Positions 32,645 to 41,550 of a stretch of DNA of 64,000 nucleotides are shown here, piece by piece. Both the position numbers and the translations under genes were made by a program. The DNA comes from Acrocarpospora pleiomorpha (GTDB lineage: Bacteria; Actinomycetota; Actinomycetes; Streptosporangiales; Streptosporangiaceae): the NCBI RefSeq assembly GCF_009687885.1, contig NZ_BLAF01000013.1, positions 165,892 through 229,891 of the forward strand. Reading direction: 5' to 3'. The notes beneath the pieces are model-generated. The model had not been told where the DNA came from and did not search any database. It worked only from the letters and a program-made list of their open reading frames with translations. How positions within the stretch are numbered: position 1 is the stretch's first letter; each line of letters opens with the position of its first letter.

Positions 32645-35194
32645 TCAGACGTTCGGCGGCTCGAAGTCGAAGTCGAGCCGTAACCCGCGCTGAACGGCCA
32701 CCACATCTGGATAATTATCGCCCAGCGCGCGAAATCGATTGATCGCGTCATCTTTCAGGTCGGCCGCCCGATCGGTCTCTCCAAGCACGCTGAGGTCAAG
32801 CGCCAGATTGGCCTGGCAGGCGAGCGAGTGCGGATGATCCGGGCCGAGCACCTTGCGGAAACGTGCCAGGCTCTCCTCGCCCAGGCGTCGAGCCTCCGCG
32901 ATGTCCCCGAGATCCGCCAGCACGCTGGCGAGGTTCGTCACGCAGGTCAAGGTGTAGTGGTGGTCCTCGCCCAGGCTTCGCGTCAGGCCTGCCAAAGCGC
33001 TCTCGATGAGCTTCTTGGCCTTCAACGGCTCACCGATCAGGCGGTGAGCGATGGCGGTGTTCAACGCCGAGCCATGGGTGAAGGGATGGTCGGCGCCTCG
33101 CATCTTGGCATATCGCGCCGAGGTGTCCGCGGAGAACTCCGCGGACTGCGCGTGATCTCCAACCAGCCGTTGCGCGTTCGCCAGGCTCACCGCCGCCGCG
33201 AGCGTGCCAGGGTGGTCCTGCCCGTAGGTGTCGCGGTGACGATGGAACACGGTCCGGGCGAGTTCGATGGCCTCATCGAAGGCACCGGCCTTACGCCGGG
33301 CCACCGACAGTTCCCGGGCCTGGAGCAGCACATCGGTGTGATTTTCGATGAGTGTCTTCTGCCGGACGATATCCGCATAGATGGTGAAGGTTCGCTCCCC
33401 TTCGGAACGCGCCTCGGCATAACGCCCGAGTAAGCGAAGATCTCGGGCGATCGCGTTCCGGCTGAAAGCCACCTGGAAGTGACCGTCGTTGCCATAGTGG
33501 TTCAGCCGGCCTTCGTAGATCGCCTCATCCAGCCGGAGCGCCTCCTCATACTGGGTGGCCAGCGCGTTGTCGATGGCGAGGTTGTTCATAGCCCGGAAGG
33601 TGTTGGGGTGCTGGCTGCCGAACACCTGGGTGTGCAACGGCACCGAGCCTTCGTCCAGTTCCAGCGCGCGGACGAACTCGCCACGTGCACGGAGGATTCC
33701 GCCCAGCACGTTGAGCATGATCAGCGTCTCGTCATGCTCCTCTCCGTGCTCCTGGCGAAACAGGCCGAGCGCCTCATCGCCAAGGGCGAACGCCTCATCG
33801 AAACGGCCTACCTGGAACAGCAGTGTGGACAGCAACCGCTTAACGATCAGCAGGTACAGATCGGTTGGCGGGAACTTGTCCGTCCACTGTTCCAGGGCAC
33901 GGCTCAGCCATGCCTCACACGCCTTGAAGTCACCCTTGACCAGCAGGAAGCGGCCTACGTTCGTGGCGAGCCTGCGCACGTCGGGGTCATCGCAGTAAAT
34001 GATCGCCGAGGGACCGACATGAGCGACCAGGTTCTCGTAGTCCGGCCATGCCTCGTAGTCGTCTGGCCGGTCCGGGTCCGCGGCGGCGAGCAGCAGGTGA
34101 ACATCGTGCCGCGCCGTCTCCTGCTCTTTCTCGTTCAGTTCCTCCCGGATGAGCTCCTGGATGATCCGGTGCATCTGAAGCGTGCGGCGCAGATTGTCCA
34201 GGCGGGCCAGAGCGTAACGGCCGATCTCACGGACCACGTCGCTCATCCGGTACGGATCGCGGATCGTGTCCCGCAGATTCGACGGGGCCAGCACGAAACG
34301 CCCGAGTTTGATGAGATCGAGCGGGATCGGCTCAGGCCCGAAGTAGGCGATGCGGTGCAGCAGAGCCATGGCTGATGGCATCTGGTCGCGCACCCGCTGG
34401 AGCGAGATGCTCCACGCGGCCGCCATCGGAACCGGATAGTCGAGCACGGTGCCCTGCCCGAGGACCTTGCCAGCCTCCTCGGACAGACGGTCCAGATAGG
34501 TGTCGACGCTCATGGCCGTCTCGAACATCAGCGCGCCGGCCTGCTCGAGGGCGAGCGGCAGGTCTCCCAGGCTCTCGGCCAAGCGGTAGGCGTCGGCCTC
34601 GCTGATGCCGGGCACCCGCCGCCCCAGGAATTCCTGGCTCTCCTCCCGCATGAACACGTCGACCTCGAGTGTCTTGGCCGTCGCCTTCCAGCGGTGGTTG
34701 CGCGACGTGACAAGCACATGCCCGGTGCCGTGCGGGAGCACGTCCATAAGATCCTCGGGCTGGTCGGCGTTGTCGAAGACCACCAGCCACCGCCCATACG
34801 GATCGCCGCGCCTGAGGGCGCCTCGCACCGCGCTGATCGCTTCATCAAGCTTGTCCGGCGGAAGACCGGTAATGCCCAGCCTGGGAGCCAGTGCCGCGAG
34901 CGCGCTTCGCATCAGCGGTTGCTGGTCCGATGGGACCCACCAGATGACTTCGTAGTCCCGGGAGTAACGATAGATATATTCGATCGCCAGCATGGTCTTG
35001 CCCACGCCGCCGTATCCCTGAAGCGCATGAAGCACCACAGCGTCCCGTTGCCCGGTGAGATGCTCGCGGAGCTGATCAAGCAACTCCGACCGGCCCGTGA
35101 AACTGGTGTTTCGCTGCGGAACGTTCCCCCATACCTCGGGTGCAGAAAAACCAATCCCCGCCGGACCCTTACCATGCAGGTCAGATTCAACCAC
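32645..35194 (-). CDS. NB-ARC / tetratricopeptide protein, FxsT-like
   Basis: 849 residues. After a short N-terminus comes PQRNTSFTGRSELLDQLRE, the usual lead-in of this actinobacterial family, then an NB-ARC ATPase: P-loop LQGYGGVGKTMLA (Lys66), Walker B WLVVFDNAD (about 146), VTSRN sensor and GLPL-like DLPLALEQAGAL (about 228). Residues about 400-820 are TPRs of the kind with G-x-x-H-P-x-T motifs (FGSQHPNTFRAMNNLA, YGQDHPGTLAAAVSLA, LGPDHPHSLACQANLA). The C-terminus DFDFEPPNV resembles FxSxx-COOH system TPR proteins (FxsT), but no precursor, radical SAM or TIR-like partner is nearby. GTG 35194 has a perfect GGAGG at five bases, better than the frame start 24 codons upstream. Probably a sensory NTPase. 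Confidence 0.85.
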   Translation of the reverse strand: MVESDLHGKGPAGIGFSAPEVWGNVPQRNTSFTGRSELLDQLREHLTGQRDAVVLHALQGYGGVGKTMLAIEYIYRYSRDYEVIWWVPSDQQPLMRSALAALAPRLGITGLPPDKLDEAISAVRGALRRGDPYGRWLVVFDNADQPEDLMDVLPHGTGHVLVTSRNHRWKATAKTLEVDVFMREESQEFLGRRVPGISEADAYRLAESLGDLPLALEQAGALMFETAMSVDTYLDRLSEEAGKVLGQGTVLDYPVPMAAAWSISLQRVRDQMPSAMALLHRIAYFGPEPIPLDLIKLGRFVLAPSNLRDTIRDPYRMSDVVREIGRYALARLDNLRRTLQMHRIIQELIREELNEKEQETARHDVHLLLAAADPDRPDDYEAWPDYENLVAHVGPSAIIYCDDPDVRRLATNVGRFLLVKGDFKACEAWLSRALEQWTDKFPPTDLYLLIVKRLLSTLLFQVGRFDEAFALGDEALGLFRQEHGEEHDETLIMLNVLGGILRARGEFVRALELDEGSVPLHTQVFGSQHPNTFRAMNNLAIDNALATQYEEALRLDEAIYEGRLNHYGNDGHFQVAFSRNAIARDLRLLGRYAEARSEGERTFTIYADIVRQKTLIENHTDVLLQARELSVARRKAGAFDEAIELARTVFHRHRDTYGQDHPGTLAAAVSLANAQRLVGDHAQSAEFSADTSARYAKMRGADHPFTHGSALNTAIAHRLIGEPLKAKKLIESALAGLTRSLGEDHHYTLTCVTNLASVLADLGDIAEARRLGEESLARFRKVLGPDHPHSLACQANLALDLSVLGETDRAADLKDDAINRFRALGDNYPDVVAVQRGLRLDFDFEPPNV

Positions 35195-35540
35195 AAACGC
35201 CTCCGGGTAACTGAGTGACGCTCCACTGAGCCAACACAATCGACCGTCGCCCCTACATTCGGCCAACCATAAACCGGATTAGATCGCAACCGCCGACCCG
35301 TTATGCACTAGCTCGCATTCTCCTCTATTAACTAGGGCGCGACATACGAGAGACCGATCCGGGGAAGGCCTGAATGACGGCCTCCCCGAGTTTGTTCGTG
35401 GCGACCGACACGCCAACGAGCTTTCGCGCTCTTCTCGCTCCTGAGGCGCGTCGGCTTCCAGCAACCGCACCGTCTCACTCACCGTCCGCCACGACCAGTG
35501 GTGTACGCATCGCCAGGGCACACACGCGATGGCCCATCGA
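35195..35540. other. Intergenic region
   Basis: 346 bp upstream of the NB-ARC gene and beyond the stop of the exonuclease gene. A hairpin with an 11/10-bp GC-rich stem and one bulge (35360-35370 with 35379-35388) could be a terminator. An 80-codon frame on the minus strand (35279-35521) has no ribosome binding site and an unnatural composition. The part near 35281-35345 is relatively AT-rich and may hold a promoter. Confidence 0.4.
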
Positions 35541-36761
35541 TTAGGGCGTGGGAGCGTTGGCGGGTCTGGTGAGGATTTCGGCGAAGGCTGTAGGGGTGAT
35601 GATGGGGATGCCGTAGCTGCGGGCCTTTCTGGCTTTGCCGGAGAGGGTGTCGGGGTCGGCGGCGATGAGGAGGCGGACCTTCTTGGTGATGTTGGGGTGG
35701 GGGATGTAGGAGGCCTGGCGGGCGCGTTCTTCCCAGGTTTCGCGGGCGCCGTCCATTTCGCCGGTGAAGACGACCATGTCGCCGGGGTTCAGGGTGAATC
35801 GGGTGAATGGTGTTGACGGTTCGGTGGGGTTGGCCAGTGCGTCCCGGACCGTGGCGGGTGGGAGGTCGAGGAGTTCGGCTACGAGGGTGATTTCGCGGCG
35901 TTCGGTATCGGTGACGATGCCGTCGGCGTGTGCGGCCTGGCCCAGGGCGGTGAGGTATTCCTTGTGCAGGCGTTCCACATCGGCGCGGCATAAGCCGAGA
36001 GTGGTTGCCATTTCGACCAAGGCGTCGGCTTCGGTGGCCGAAATGTGGTGGTCGAGGAGGACCTGGTCGAGTAAGGCCAGATAGGGGTCGGCCCGGGTGA
36101 GGTCGGTGGCTCTAGGGAGACGATCGAGGAGTCTGGCCAGGAAATGGCTGTCCCGTTCGGCGGAGACGCCTCGCTGTACCCAGGGAATGTCTGTTTCGGG
36201 GAGGGAAGGCCACTTTGCGTGGGCGGCGTCGTGGAGTGCGGTGTTCCAGGTGGAGCCGGCCAAGGGGAGATAGTAGCGGAGAAGTTCGGCGGCGGCCTTT
36301 GCGTCGATCAGGGCGTTGTGGTGGCCAACGAGGGGAATGTCGGCCACCGCGCAGCAACCTGCGAGGTTGCGTGGAGCGTGGGGGAGGTATCGCGCGGCTT
36401 CTCGCATGGTGCAAATGCCCAGGTGGCTGGTGGGGAGGGTCGGTATGCCGATTCGGTGGAACTCGTAGTGCAGGAAGTTCAGGTCGAAGGCGAGGTTGTG
36501 GGCGACCGGGATACGACCGCCGAGGAGCCGGGTGAGGGTTCCGGCTATATCCGGAAATGTCGGGGCATGGCGGATGTCGGCGGCGGTGATGCCATGAACT
36601 TGGTGGGGTCCAAGGTCTCGTTCTGGGTTGATGAGAGTGTTCCATTCACCGGTGATGGCTCCGGTGGGGCTGAGATGGACAACTCCTATCTCTACGACCC
36701 GATCGCGCCATGAGGGCCGAAGGCCCGTTGTCTCCAGGTCGAGAACCGCGTAACCAATCAT
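35541..36761 (-). CDS. DEDDh exonuclease - TerB-like - BRCT protein
   Basis: 406 residues. The N-terminal DnaQ-like exonuclease has ExoI YAVLDLETTGL (Asp7, Glu9), ExoII VAHNLAFDLNFL (Asp about 93) and ExoIII HHNALIDAKAAAEL (His about 147, Asp152), i.e. a complete DEDDh set. A middle helical part (LDHHISATEADALVEMA... LGQAAHADGIVTDTERREI) resembles TerB-like helices. The C-terminal 80 residues (FTLNPGDMVVFTGEMDGARETW... AADPDTLSGKARKARSYGIPIITPTAFAEIL) form a BRCT domain of the type in DNA ligase and epsilon-like exonucleases. Such proteins act in DNA repair or as proofreading accessories. ATG 36761 start. Confidence 0.9.
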   Translation of the reverse strand: MIGYAVLDLETTGLRPSWRDRVVEIGVVHLSPTGAITGEWNTLINPERDLGPHQVHGITAADIRHAPTFPDIAGTLTRLLGGRIPVAHNLAFDLNFLHYEFHRIGIPTLPTSHLGICTMREAARYLPHAPRNLAGCCAVADIPLVGHHNALIDAKAAAELLRYYLPLAGSTWNTALHDAAHAKWPSLPETDIPWVQRGVSAERDSHFLARLLDRLPRATDLTRADPYLALLDQVLLDHHISATEADALVEMATTLGLCRADVERLHKEYLTALGQAAHADGIVTDTERREITLVAELLDLPPATVRDALANPTEPSTPFTRFTLNPGDMVVFTGEMDGARETWEERARQASYIPHPNITKKVRLLIAADPDTLSGKARKARSYGIPIITPTAFAEILTRPANAPTP

Positions 36762-36985
36762 GCATTGGAAGATCGCATGTTCGGCTTGTACGGGGTGGGT
36801 GGATTTGCGGAGCGTGATGATGATGTGACACAGGTGCGCGGTCTGCCTCTTGATTGATGCATGAAATCCGGATAATCCAGGCCTGGTCGTACGCCGGTAA
36901 TAAAGTTGGACCCATTTGGCTTGGACATCCGGGCGGCTTCGCGATCTTATATTCCCGATCCATTGTCGGGGACGAGGAGAGTCGC

Positions 36986-38152
36986 GTGCACATTCTGGGG
37001 AAATTTGGAAGAATCGCTGTGGCGGTCGTGGCCACGGTTGGTTTTGGGGTCGTGGATGTTGGGGCGGCCGCGGCGGGCGCCGATCGGTCGGGGGTTCGGA
37101 TTACCCGGTTTCTCGGGGAGCATCGGTTGCCTCACAAGATGCAGGTCGATGGAACCACGCTCGGTGGTCTGTCCGGGATTGACCGGGATCCGCGTACCGG
37201 CACCTGGTACTTCATCTCCGACGACCGGTGGCGATACCAGCCGGCGCGCTTCTACACCGGGCGGCTGTCCATCAATCGGACGACGGGTGCGTTCACGGGC
37301 GTGCATGTAGACGGGGTGACTATGCTCCGGCGGCCGGACGGCAGTCCGTATCCGGCCTATGGCCAGGGCGAATCGGCTGATCCGGAGACCATCCGGTATA
37401 ACCCCTGGAATCGTAGCCTTCTGTGGGGGCATGAGGGTGATCGCCCGGATGAGAGGAATCCGAACATCCCGATTTCCGACCTGTTCGTACGCTGGGCCGA
37501 TACGAATGGTAAGCACCTTGGTGAGCTCCCCGTCCCGGCCAACCTGCGTCTGACGGGAACCGACAATGGGCCTCGACGCAATTTCGGGTTCGAGGGTTTG
37601 ACCTTCGCGCCGCATTCCATCGCCGCCGTTGTCGAAGGTCCGCGTTTCGAGGACGGGCTGCCGCCGACCGTCGATCGTGGTGCGCCCGCTCGCATCACCG
37701 TGTGGAATCGCAGGGGCCGTACGCTCGGGCAGTACGCGTACCCGCTTGACCCGCTCCCGGCGGCGCCGATTCCGCCGACCGGACACACCGATACCGGGGT
37801 ATCCGAAATCCTGGCCATCGATGATTTCCGCTACCTCGCCCTTGAGCGTTCCTGGATCGAGGGTGTCGACTATCGCGTCAAGCTTTATGAGATCGACTTG
37901 CGACGGGCGACGAACGTGCTCGGTCAGGATAGTTTGGCGGATGGTCGGCCGTACCAGCCGGTGGAGAAGAGGCTGGTGCTCGACTTGAGCAGTCGGCACC
38001 AGCCGACCCAGAATCTGGAGAGCCTCGCCTGGGGACCCCGGCTCCGTACCGGCGAATGCACCCTCGTCATGGGCTCCGACGACAATTTCGACGAGCGCGA
38101 GGTCACCCAGTTCCTCGCTTATGCCGTCCATGGGTGCCCTGCCGCATACTGA
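36986..38152 (+). CDS. Secreted esterase-like-activity-of-phytase family protein
   Basis: 388 residues starting at GTG 36986 with GAGGAGAG upstream. Signal peptide (MHILGKFGRIAVAVVATVGF, cleavage near AAA-GAD). The mature protein has GGLSGIDRDPRTGTWYFISDD, ADPETIRYNP, NFGFEGLTF, VSEILAIDDFRYLALERSW and NLESLAWGP, the repeating acidic beta-propeller motifs of the esterase-like activity of phytase family. Members are extracellular and hydrolyse phosphate or carboxyl esters; the physiological substrate is uncertain. Two Cys near the C-terminus (GECTL, HGCPA) could form a disulfide. It ends at a strong bidirectional terminator. Confidence 0.87.
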   Translation: MHILGKFGRIAVAVVATVGFGVVDVGAAAAGADRSGVRITRFLGEHRLPHKMQVDGTTLGGLSGIDRDPRTGTWYFISDDRWRYQPARFYTGRLSINRTTGAFTGVHVDGVTMLRRPDGSPYPAYGQGESADPETIRYNPWNRSLLWGHEGDRPDERNPNIPISDLFVRWADTNGKHLGELPVPANLRLTGTDNGPRRNFGFEGLTFAPHSIAAVVEGPRFEDGLPPTVDRGAPARITVWNRRGRTLGQYAYPLDPLPAAPIPPTGHTDTGVSEILAIDDFRYLALERSWIEGVDYRVKLYEIDLRRATNVLGQDSLADGRPYQPVEKRLVLDLSSRHQPTQNLESLAWGPRLRTGECTLVMGSDDNFDEREVTQFLAYAVHGCPAAY

Positions 38153-38157
38153 CCTCG

Positions 38158-38197
38158 AATAACCGGTGCCACCACTCTGCCGGTGGCACCGGTTATT
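38158..38197. terminator. Bidirectional terminator hairpin
   Basis: A perfect 16-bp stem (38158-38173 with 38182-38197) with an 8-base loop lies between the convergent phytase-like and EEP genes, ending AATAA/TTATT on the two sides so both directions have a short U-rich tail. The right arm overlaps the stop codon of the EEP gene. Confidence 0.9.
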
Positions 38198-39209
38198 TCG
38201 CGGCGAGGGTGAGTTCCGCGTAGACGGCTCGGTGGTCGGTTTCGGGGAGGAGGTGGGTGGTGAATTTGTGTACGGCGGTGTGCTGGTCGACGACGATGTG
38301 GTCCAGGGTCACCGATGGGATGGGCAGGCCGTGGAAAGTCCAAGGAGTGGCCGGCCACGTGGTGGTGAGGCCGGAGGCGGTGGTGTCGGCGGCGTCCTGG
38401 TAGCCCGTGGCGAGGAGAGCTCTTACGCGGGCGTGGTCGAGGGTTGCGTTGAAGTCGCCCAGGAGGATTTTGGGTGTGTTGTCTGGGTTGGGTAGTGCGG
38501 TGAGGCCGTCCGCCCAGCATTGGTAGAGGGATTTCTGCGAGGGGGCGCAGGGGTGGACGGAGACCACGTCGACGCGTGCGCCGGGGAGTTGCACGGTCGC
38601 TCTGGCCTGGCCGAATCCGCCGAAGTCGATGAGGTCGGTCAGTTGTAGTGGGTGGCGCGAATAGATGCCGGATCCGCCGACACCGGCGCGGGCTTCTCCC
38701 GCGTAGAAGGGGAGGAGTTCGCCGAGTCCGGCCGTGCGGAGATTCTCGGCGGCTGTCGGGGTGAGTTCCTGGACGGCGAGAATGTCGGGACGGAGGTCGC
38801 GGACCAGAGTGATCAGGGCGTCCGGGGGAACGGATCCGACCTTGAGATTCGCGGCGAGGACCCGGAGCGGTGGGCCGGATGCGGCGGAGTTCGATCCGGG
38901 AAATGCGCGAGGAAGCACCGCCGTCGCGAATACCGCGCACACCGCCAGCCCTGCGGCCAGGGCGATCCATCGTCGGAGCAGCAGCGCGAGGATTGGCGCG
39001 ATCAGGGAAAGCAGGGCGACCGTCGGCGTGAACGCCACCAACTGAACCCAGGCGAAATGCACGTCCCAGGGAAGTAGCCGGAGCGCGGCCCACAACCCGA
39101 ACACGGCCACGACCAGCCAGACGCACACGGTCACCCAGCGCCGTCTCGGTCTGGCGACCGAATCGGACGCCGCGGCCACCTCTTCCGTGTCGAGAGCCAC
39201 CGCGATCAC
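38193..39209 (-). CDS. Membrane-anchored endonuclease/exonuclease/phosphatase (EEP) family protein
   Basis: 338 residues. Three N-terminal hydrophobic helices (about 27-45, 53-72 and 78-98) anchor the protein; the catalytic domain follows. EEP motifs: VLAANLKVGSV (Asn), DILAVQELTP (Glu about 145), GGSGIYSRHPL, VVSVHPCAP (His), KILLGDFNATLDH (D-F-N about 243), SVTLDHIVVDQ (D-H) and ETDHRAVYAEL (final D-H). This set is complete for Mg-dependent phosphodiester cleavage. The domain probably faces the outside and could be a nuclease or phospholipase-like enzyme. GTG 39209 and GTG 39200 are both possible starts; the second has AGGGGG at eight bases. Confidence 0.88.
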   Translation of the reverse strand: MIAVALDTEEVAAASDSVARPRRRWVTVCVWLVVAVFGLWAALRLLPWDVHFAWVQLVAFTPTVALLSLIAPILALLLRRWIALAAGLAVCAVFATAVLPRAFPGSNSAASGPPLRVLAANLKVGSVPPDALITLVRDLRPDILAVQELTPTAAENLRTAGLGELLPFYAGEARAGVGGSGIYSRHPLQLTDLIDFGGFGQARATVQLPGARVDVVSVHPCAPSQKSLYQCWADGLTALPNPDNTPKILLGDFNATLDHARVRALLATGYQDAADTTASGLTTTWPATPWTFHGLPIPSVTLDHIVVDQHTAVHKFTTHLLPETDHRAVYAELTLAAK

Positions 39210-39553
39210 CCCCCTTTGTCCGGCAGCTTAAGGCGGGCCCGAAGCAGACACACGAGAACCACCGGACATCAGGCAGGCCCGAACCAGATGCCGACCAGCA
39301 CCTGTGGGCGGCCCTGCGTGAAACCGTGGCCCTGCGTGAAGCCCGCAGCCCTGCCTTAATGAATCGCTAAGAAAATATGCAGATAAGGTGCCCGGCGCGT
39401 GTGAAAACGCCCGCGCCGGGCCCGATACCTCTCAAATAGGTCGCAAGATCCGGAAACCGCTTGTCAGCCGCCTTCCCGTAGGCCAAAGTTTCGCGAGATA
39501 CCCGATTGGCGGGCATCCACGGGGAAAACCGGATCCGACACGGAGGGCCTCAC
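39210..39553. other. Intergenic region between divergent genes
   Basis: 344 bp between the EEP gene and the secreted protein gene at 39554. The stretch near 39356-39390 (TTAATGAATCGCTAAGAAAATATGC) is AT-rich compared with its surroundings and is the likely promoter zone. No operator-like palindrome, RNA gene or small protein gene is evident. Confidence 0.4.
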
Positions 39554-40402
39554 ATGAGGCGTTTGATCACGGTGATCATGTGCATGGCGGTAACCGCCGC
39601 ACTGACATCGGGAGTCGCGCAGGCACGGGCGGTCGATCCCGTCGCCGCACTGGCAAAACAGCTCAAGAGCGGACACGGCGTTCATTTCACGTCCGTCTCC
39701 AAGACCAACCCGAACTACGGCATCAAGACACGCTCGTACGGTGACCTGCAGTTCGGCCGCTCCCAGGTGGCCGCCAGCAACATCATCACCACCGTCGACT
39801 ACGGAACCATGACCAAGGCGGCCGAGCAGGTCGCCGAGATCCTCGGCCTGGACCCGGACAAGATCACCGGTTCCACCCAGACGATCACCCTCAAGGACGA
39901 CAACTACGTCACCGGCGGGATCACCGACATCTTCCTGCCCGAGGGCAAGACCTGGCTCAAGTCGGAGAACGTGCTCACCCAGCCGGGCCTGGGCGGATCC
40001 GCGATCAACGTGCTCTCGCCGCGCGAACTGAAGACCCTGCTCGCCAAGGCCCAGGGCAAGCGGGCCGGAGGCACCGTCGACGGCGTGGCGACCACGCTGT
40101 ACAACGGCACCGAAGCGTTCCGCCTGAAGCTGGAGGGCGACACGTTCGCCATCAAGCTCAACTGGAAACTCTGGATCGGCACCAACGACGGCCTGATCCG
40201 GCGGGTCGCCTCCAACGAGAACCTGGTGTTCACCCCCAAGAAGGGCAAGCCGATCAAGCTGCAGCTCAGCAGCGACACCTACCTCTCCGGCTGGGGAGAC
40301 AAGGTGTGGATCTACGCTCCGGACGACCGCCTGGTCGCCGACCTGAAGGAGATCCTCCTGCTCCCGCCGTCGGTCCTCGGCACCATCGACCTCGGCGACT
40401 GA
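39554..40402 (+). CDS. Secreted protein, LprG/LppX-sized
   Basis: 282 residues from ATG 39554 with CGGAGG upstream. Signal peptide MRRLITVIMCMAVTAALTSG, cleavage near AQA-RAV; no lipobox Cys. The mature part (ALAKQLKSGHGVHFTSVSK, GDLQFGRSQVAASN, TKTWLKSENVL-like LPEGKTWLKSENV, GTEAFRLKLEGDTFAIKLNWKLWIGTNDGLIRRV) follows the pattern of LppX/LprG-type lipid-carrier folds: strands with a W-I-x-x-x-D-G-L-I-R-R stretch. I treat this as a possible actinobacterial lipid-binding or sensor-like extracellular protein; the family link is tentative. A strong intrinsic terminator follows. Confidence 0.75.
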   Translation: MRRLITVIMCMAVTAALTSGVAQARAVDPVAALAKQLKSGHGVHFTSVSKTNPNYGIKTRSYGDLQFGRSQVAASNIITTVDYGTMTKAAEQVAEILGLDPDKITGSTQTITLKDDNYVTGGITDIFLPEGKTWLKSENVLTQPGLGGSAINVLSPRELKTLLAKAQGKRAGGTVDGVATTLYNGTEAFRLKLEGDTFAIKLNWKLWIGTNDGLIRRVASNENLVFTPKKGKPIKLQLSSDTYLSGWGDKVWIYAPDDRLVADLKEILLLPPSVLGTIDLGD

Positions 40403-40417
40403 TCACCCCGTACTTCG

Positions 40418-40455
40418 GCCGCGCCGCTGTGAACTCCACGGCGGCGCGGCTTTTT
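40418..40455 (+). terminator. Intrinsic terminator
   Basis: A 14-bp GC-rich stem (40418-40431 with 40437-40450, one GT pair), loop AACTC, followed by TTTTT (40451-40455). It lies 16 bp after the stop of the secreted protein gene and just before the end of the convergent oxidoreductase gene. Confidence 0.9.
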
Positions 40456-40462
40456 CACGGGG

Positions 40463-41464
40463 TCACCACCCCGCGACCACAACCTTCCCCACCATCCCCG
40501 ACCCCTCGACCAGCGCGTGCCCCTCCCGGAGCGTGGCCGCGCTGATCGGCCCGAGCCGCCGCGTCATCGTGCTCCGCACCTGCTGCCCGTCCACCAGCTC
40601 CGCGACGACATTGAGCAGGTCATGCTGGGTGGTGTCATGCGGCGCGAACAATGGCCGGGTGAACATGGACTCCCAGTGCCAGGTCAGGCTCTTGGCCTTG
40701 AGCGCCCTGATATCCAACCCTTTGGGATCATCGATCGCGGTGATCTGTCCCCCCGGCTTGAGCATCTCCGCGTACGCATCGACATGCCCCTCCGAATACG
40801 GACTGAAGACGTAGTCCACCCCATCCGGCGCCACCGCCCGCACGGCCGCCGCGAGATCACCCCGATGATCGACCACATGGTGCGCCCCCATCTCCTCGGC
40901 CCACTCCCGCGACTCCACCCGCGAAGCCGTCCCCACCAGGGTCAGATCAGGACAGTGCCGCCGCGCCAGCTGCAACACCATCGACCCGACACCCCCCGCC
41001 GCCCCCACCACGACCAGCGTCCCCCCGCTGTCCTTGGTGAGCCGAAACCTGTCATGCAGGGCTTCCCACGCCGTAATCGCCGTCAACGGCATCGCCGCCG
41101 CCTCCGCGAAATCCAGAATGTACGGCTTGCGCCCCACGATCCGCTCATCTACCAGCTGAAATTCGGCATTACTCCCCGGCCGCCCGATAGACCCCGCGTA
41201 ATACACCTCATCCCCCGGCGCGAACAGCCCGACCTGACTCCCCACCGCCTCCACGATCCCCGCCGCGTCGTACCCCAGAACCCACAGCTCCCCCTGGGTA
41301 TCCCGCCCCTGCCGCACCTTCACATCCACCGGATTGACCGAAACCGCCTGCACCCGAACCAGCAGATCCCGCCCCTGCGGCCGCGGCACCGGCAGTTCCG
41401 CATCCACCAGACACTCCGCGTCCTCAACCGGCAGATTCTCCCGAAACCCAACCACCCGCATCAT
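40463..41464 (-). CDS. Zinc-type alcohol dehydrogenase-like / quinone oxidoreductase family protein
   Basis: 333 residues, MDR superfamily. The N-terminal GroES-like part has VRVQAVSVNPVDVKVRQG and VLGYDAAGIVEAVG; the Rossmann part has LVVVGAAGGVGSMVLQLARRHC (NADPH binding). No zinc-binding Cys-rich lobe is present, so it belongs to the zinc-free branch (YhdH/ZADH-like quinone or enoyl reductases). Start is taken at ATG 41464 of an ATG-ATG pair. It lies 86 bp downstream of the amino acid transporter operon on the same strand but has its own likely promoter. Substrate unknown. Confidence 0.9.
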   Translation of the reverse strand: MMRVVGFRENLPVEDAECLVDAELPVPRPQGRDLLVRVQAVSVNPVDVKVRQGRDTQGELWVLGYDAAGIVEAVGSQVGLFAPGDEVYYAGSIGRPGSNAEFQLVDERIVGRKPYILDFAEAAAMPLTAITAWEALHDRFRLTKDSGGTLVVVGAAGGVGSMVLQLARRHCPDLTLVGTASRVESREWAEEMGAHHVVDHRGDLAAAVRAVAPDGVDYVFSPYSEGHVDAYAEMLKPGGQITAIDDPKGLDIRALKAKSLTWHWESMFTRPLFAPHDTTQHDLLNVVAELVDGQQVRSTMTRRLGPISAATLREGHALVEGSGMVGKVVVAGW

Positions 41465-41550
41465 GTCCACCGCTGCCCCCTTCGATTCGCTCACTCTCCG
41501 TGATAATCCCATTCCAGCACGCCGGAATGCCGCGATCGCGGACGGTGGCG

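Noticed and set aside
35279..35521. Minus-strand 80-codon frame as an integrase or small protein fragment
   Set aside because: No start signal, Arg/Ser-rich shadow-like composition, and it overlaps a hairpin.
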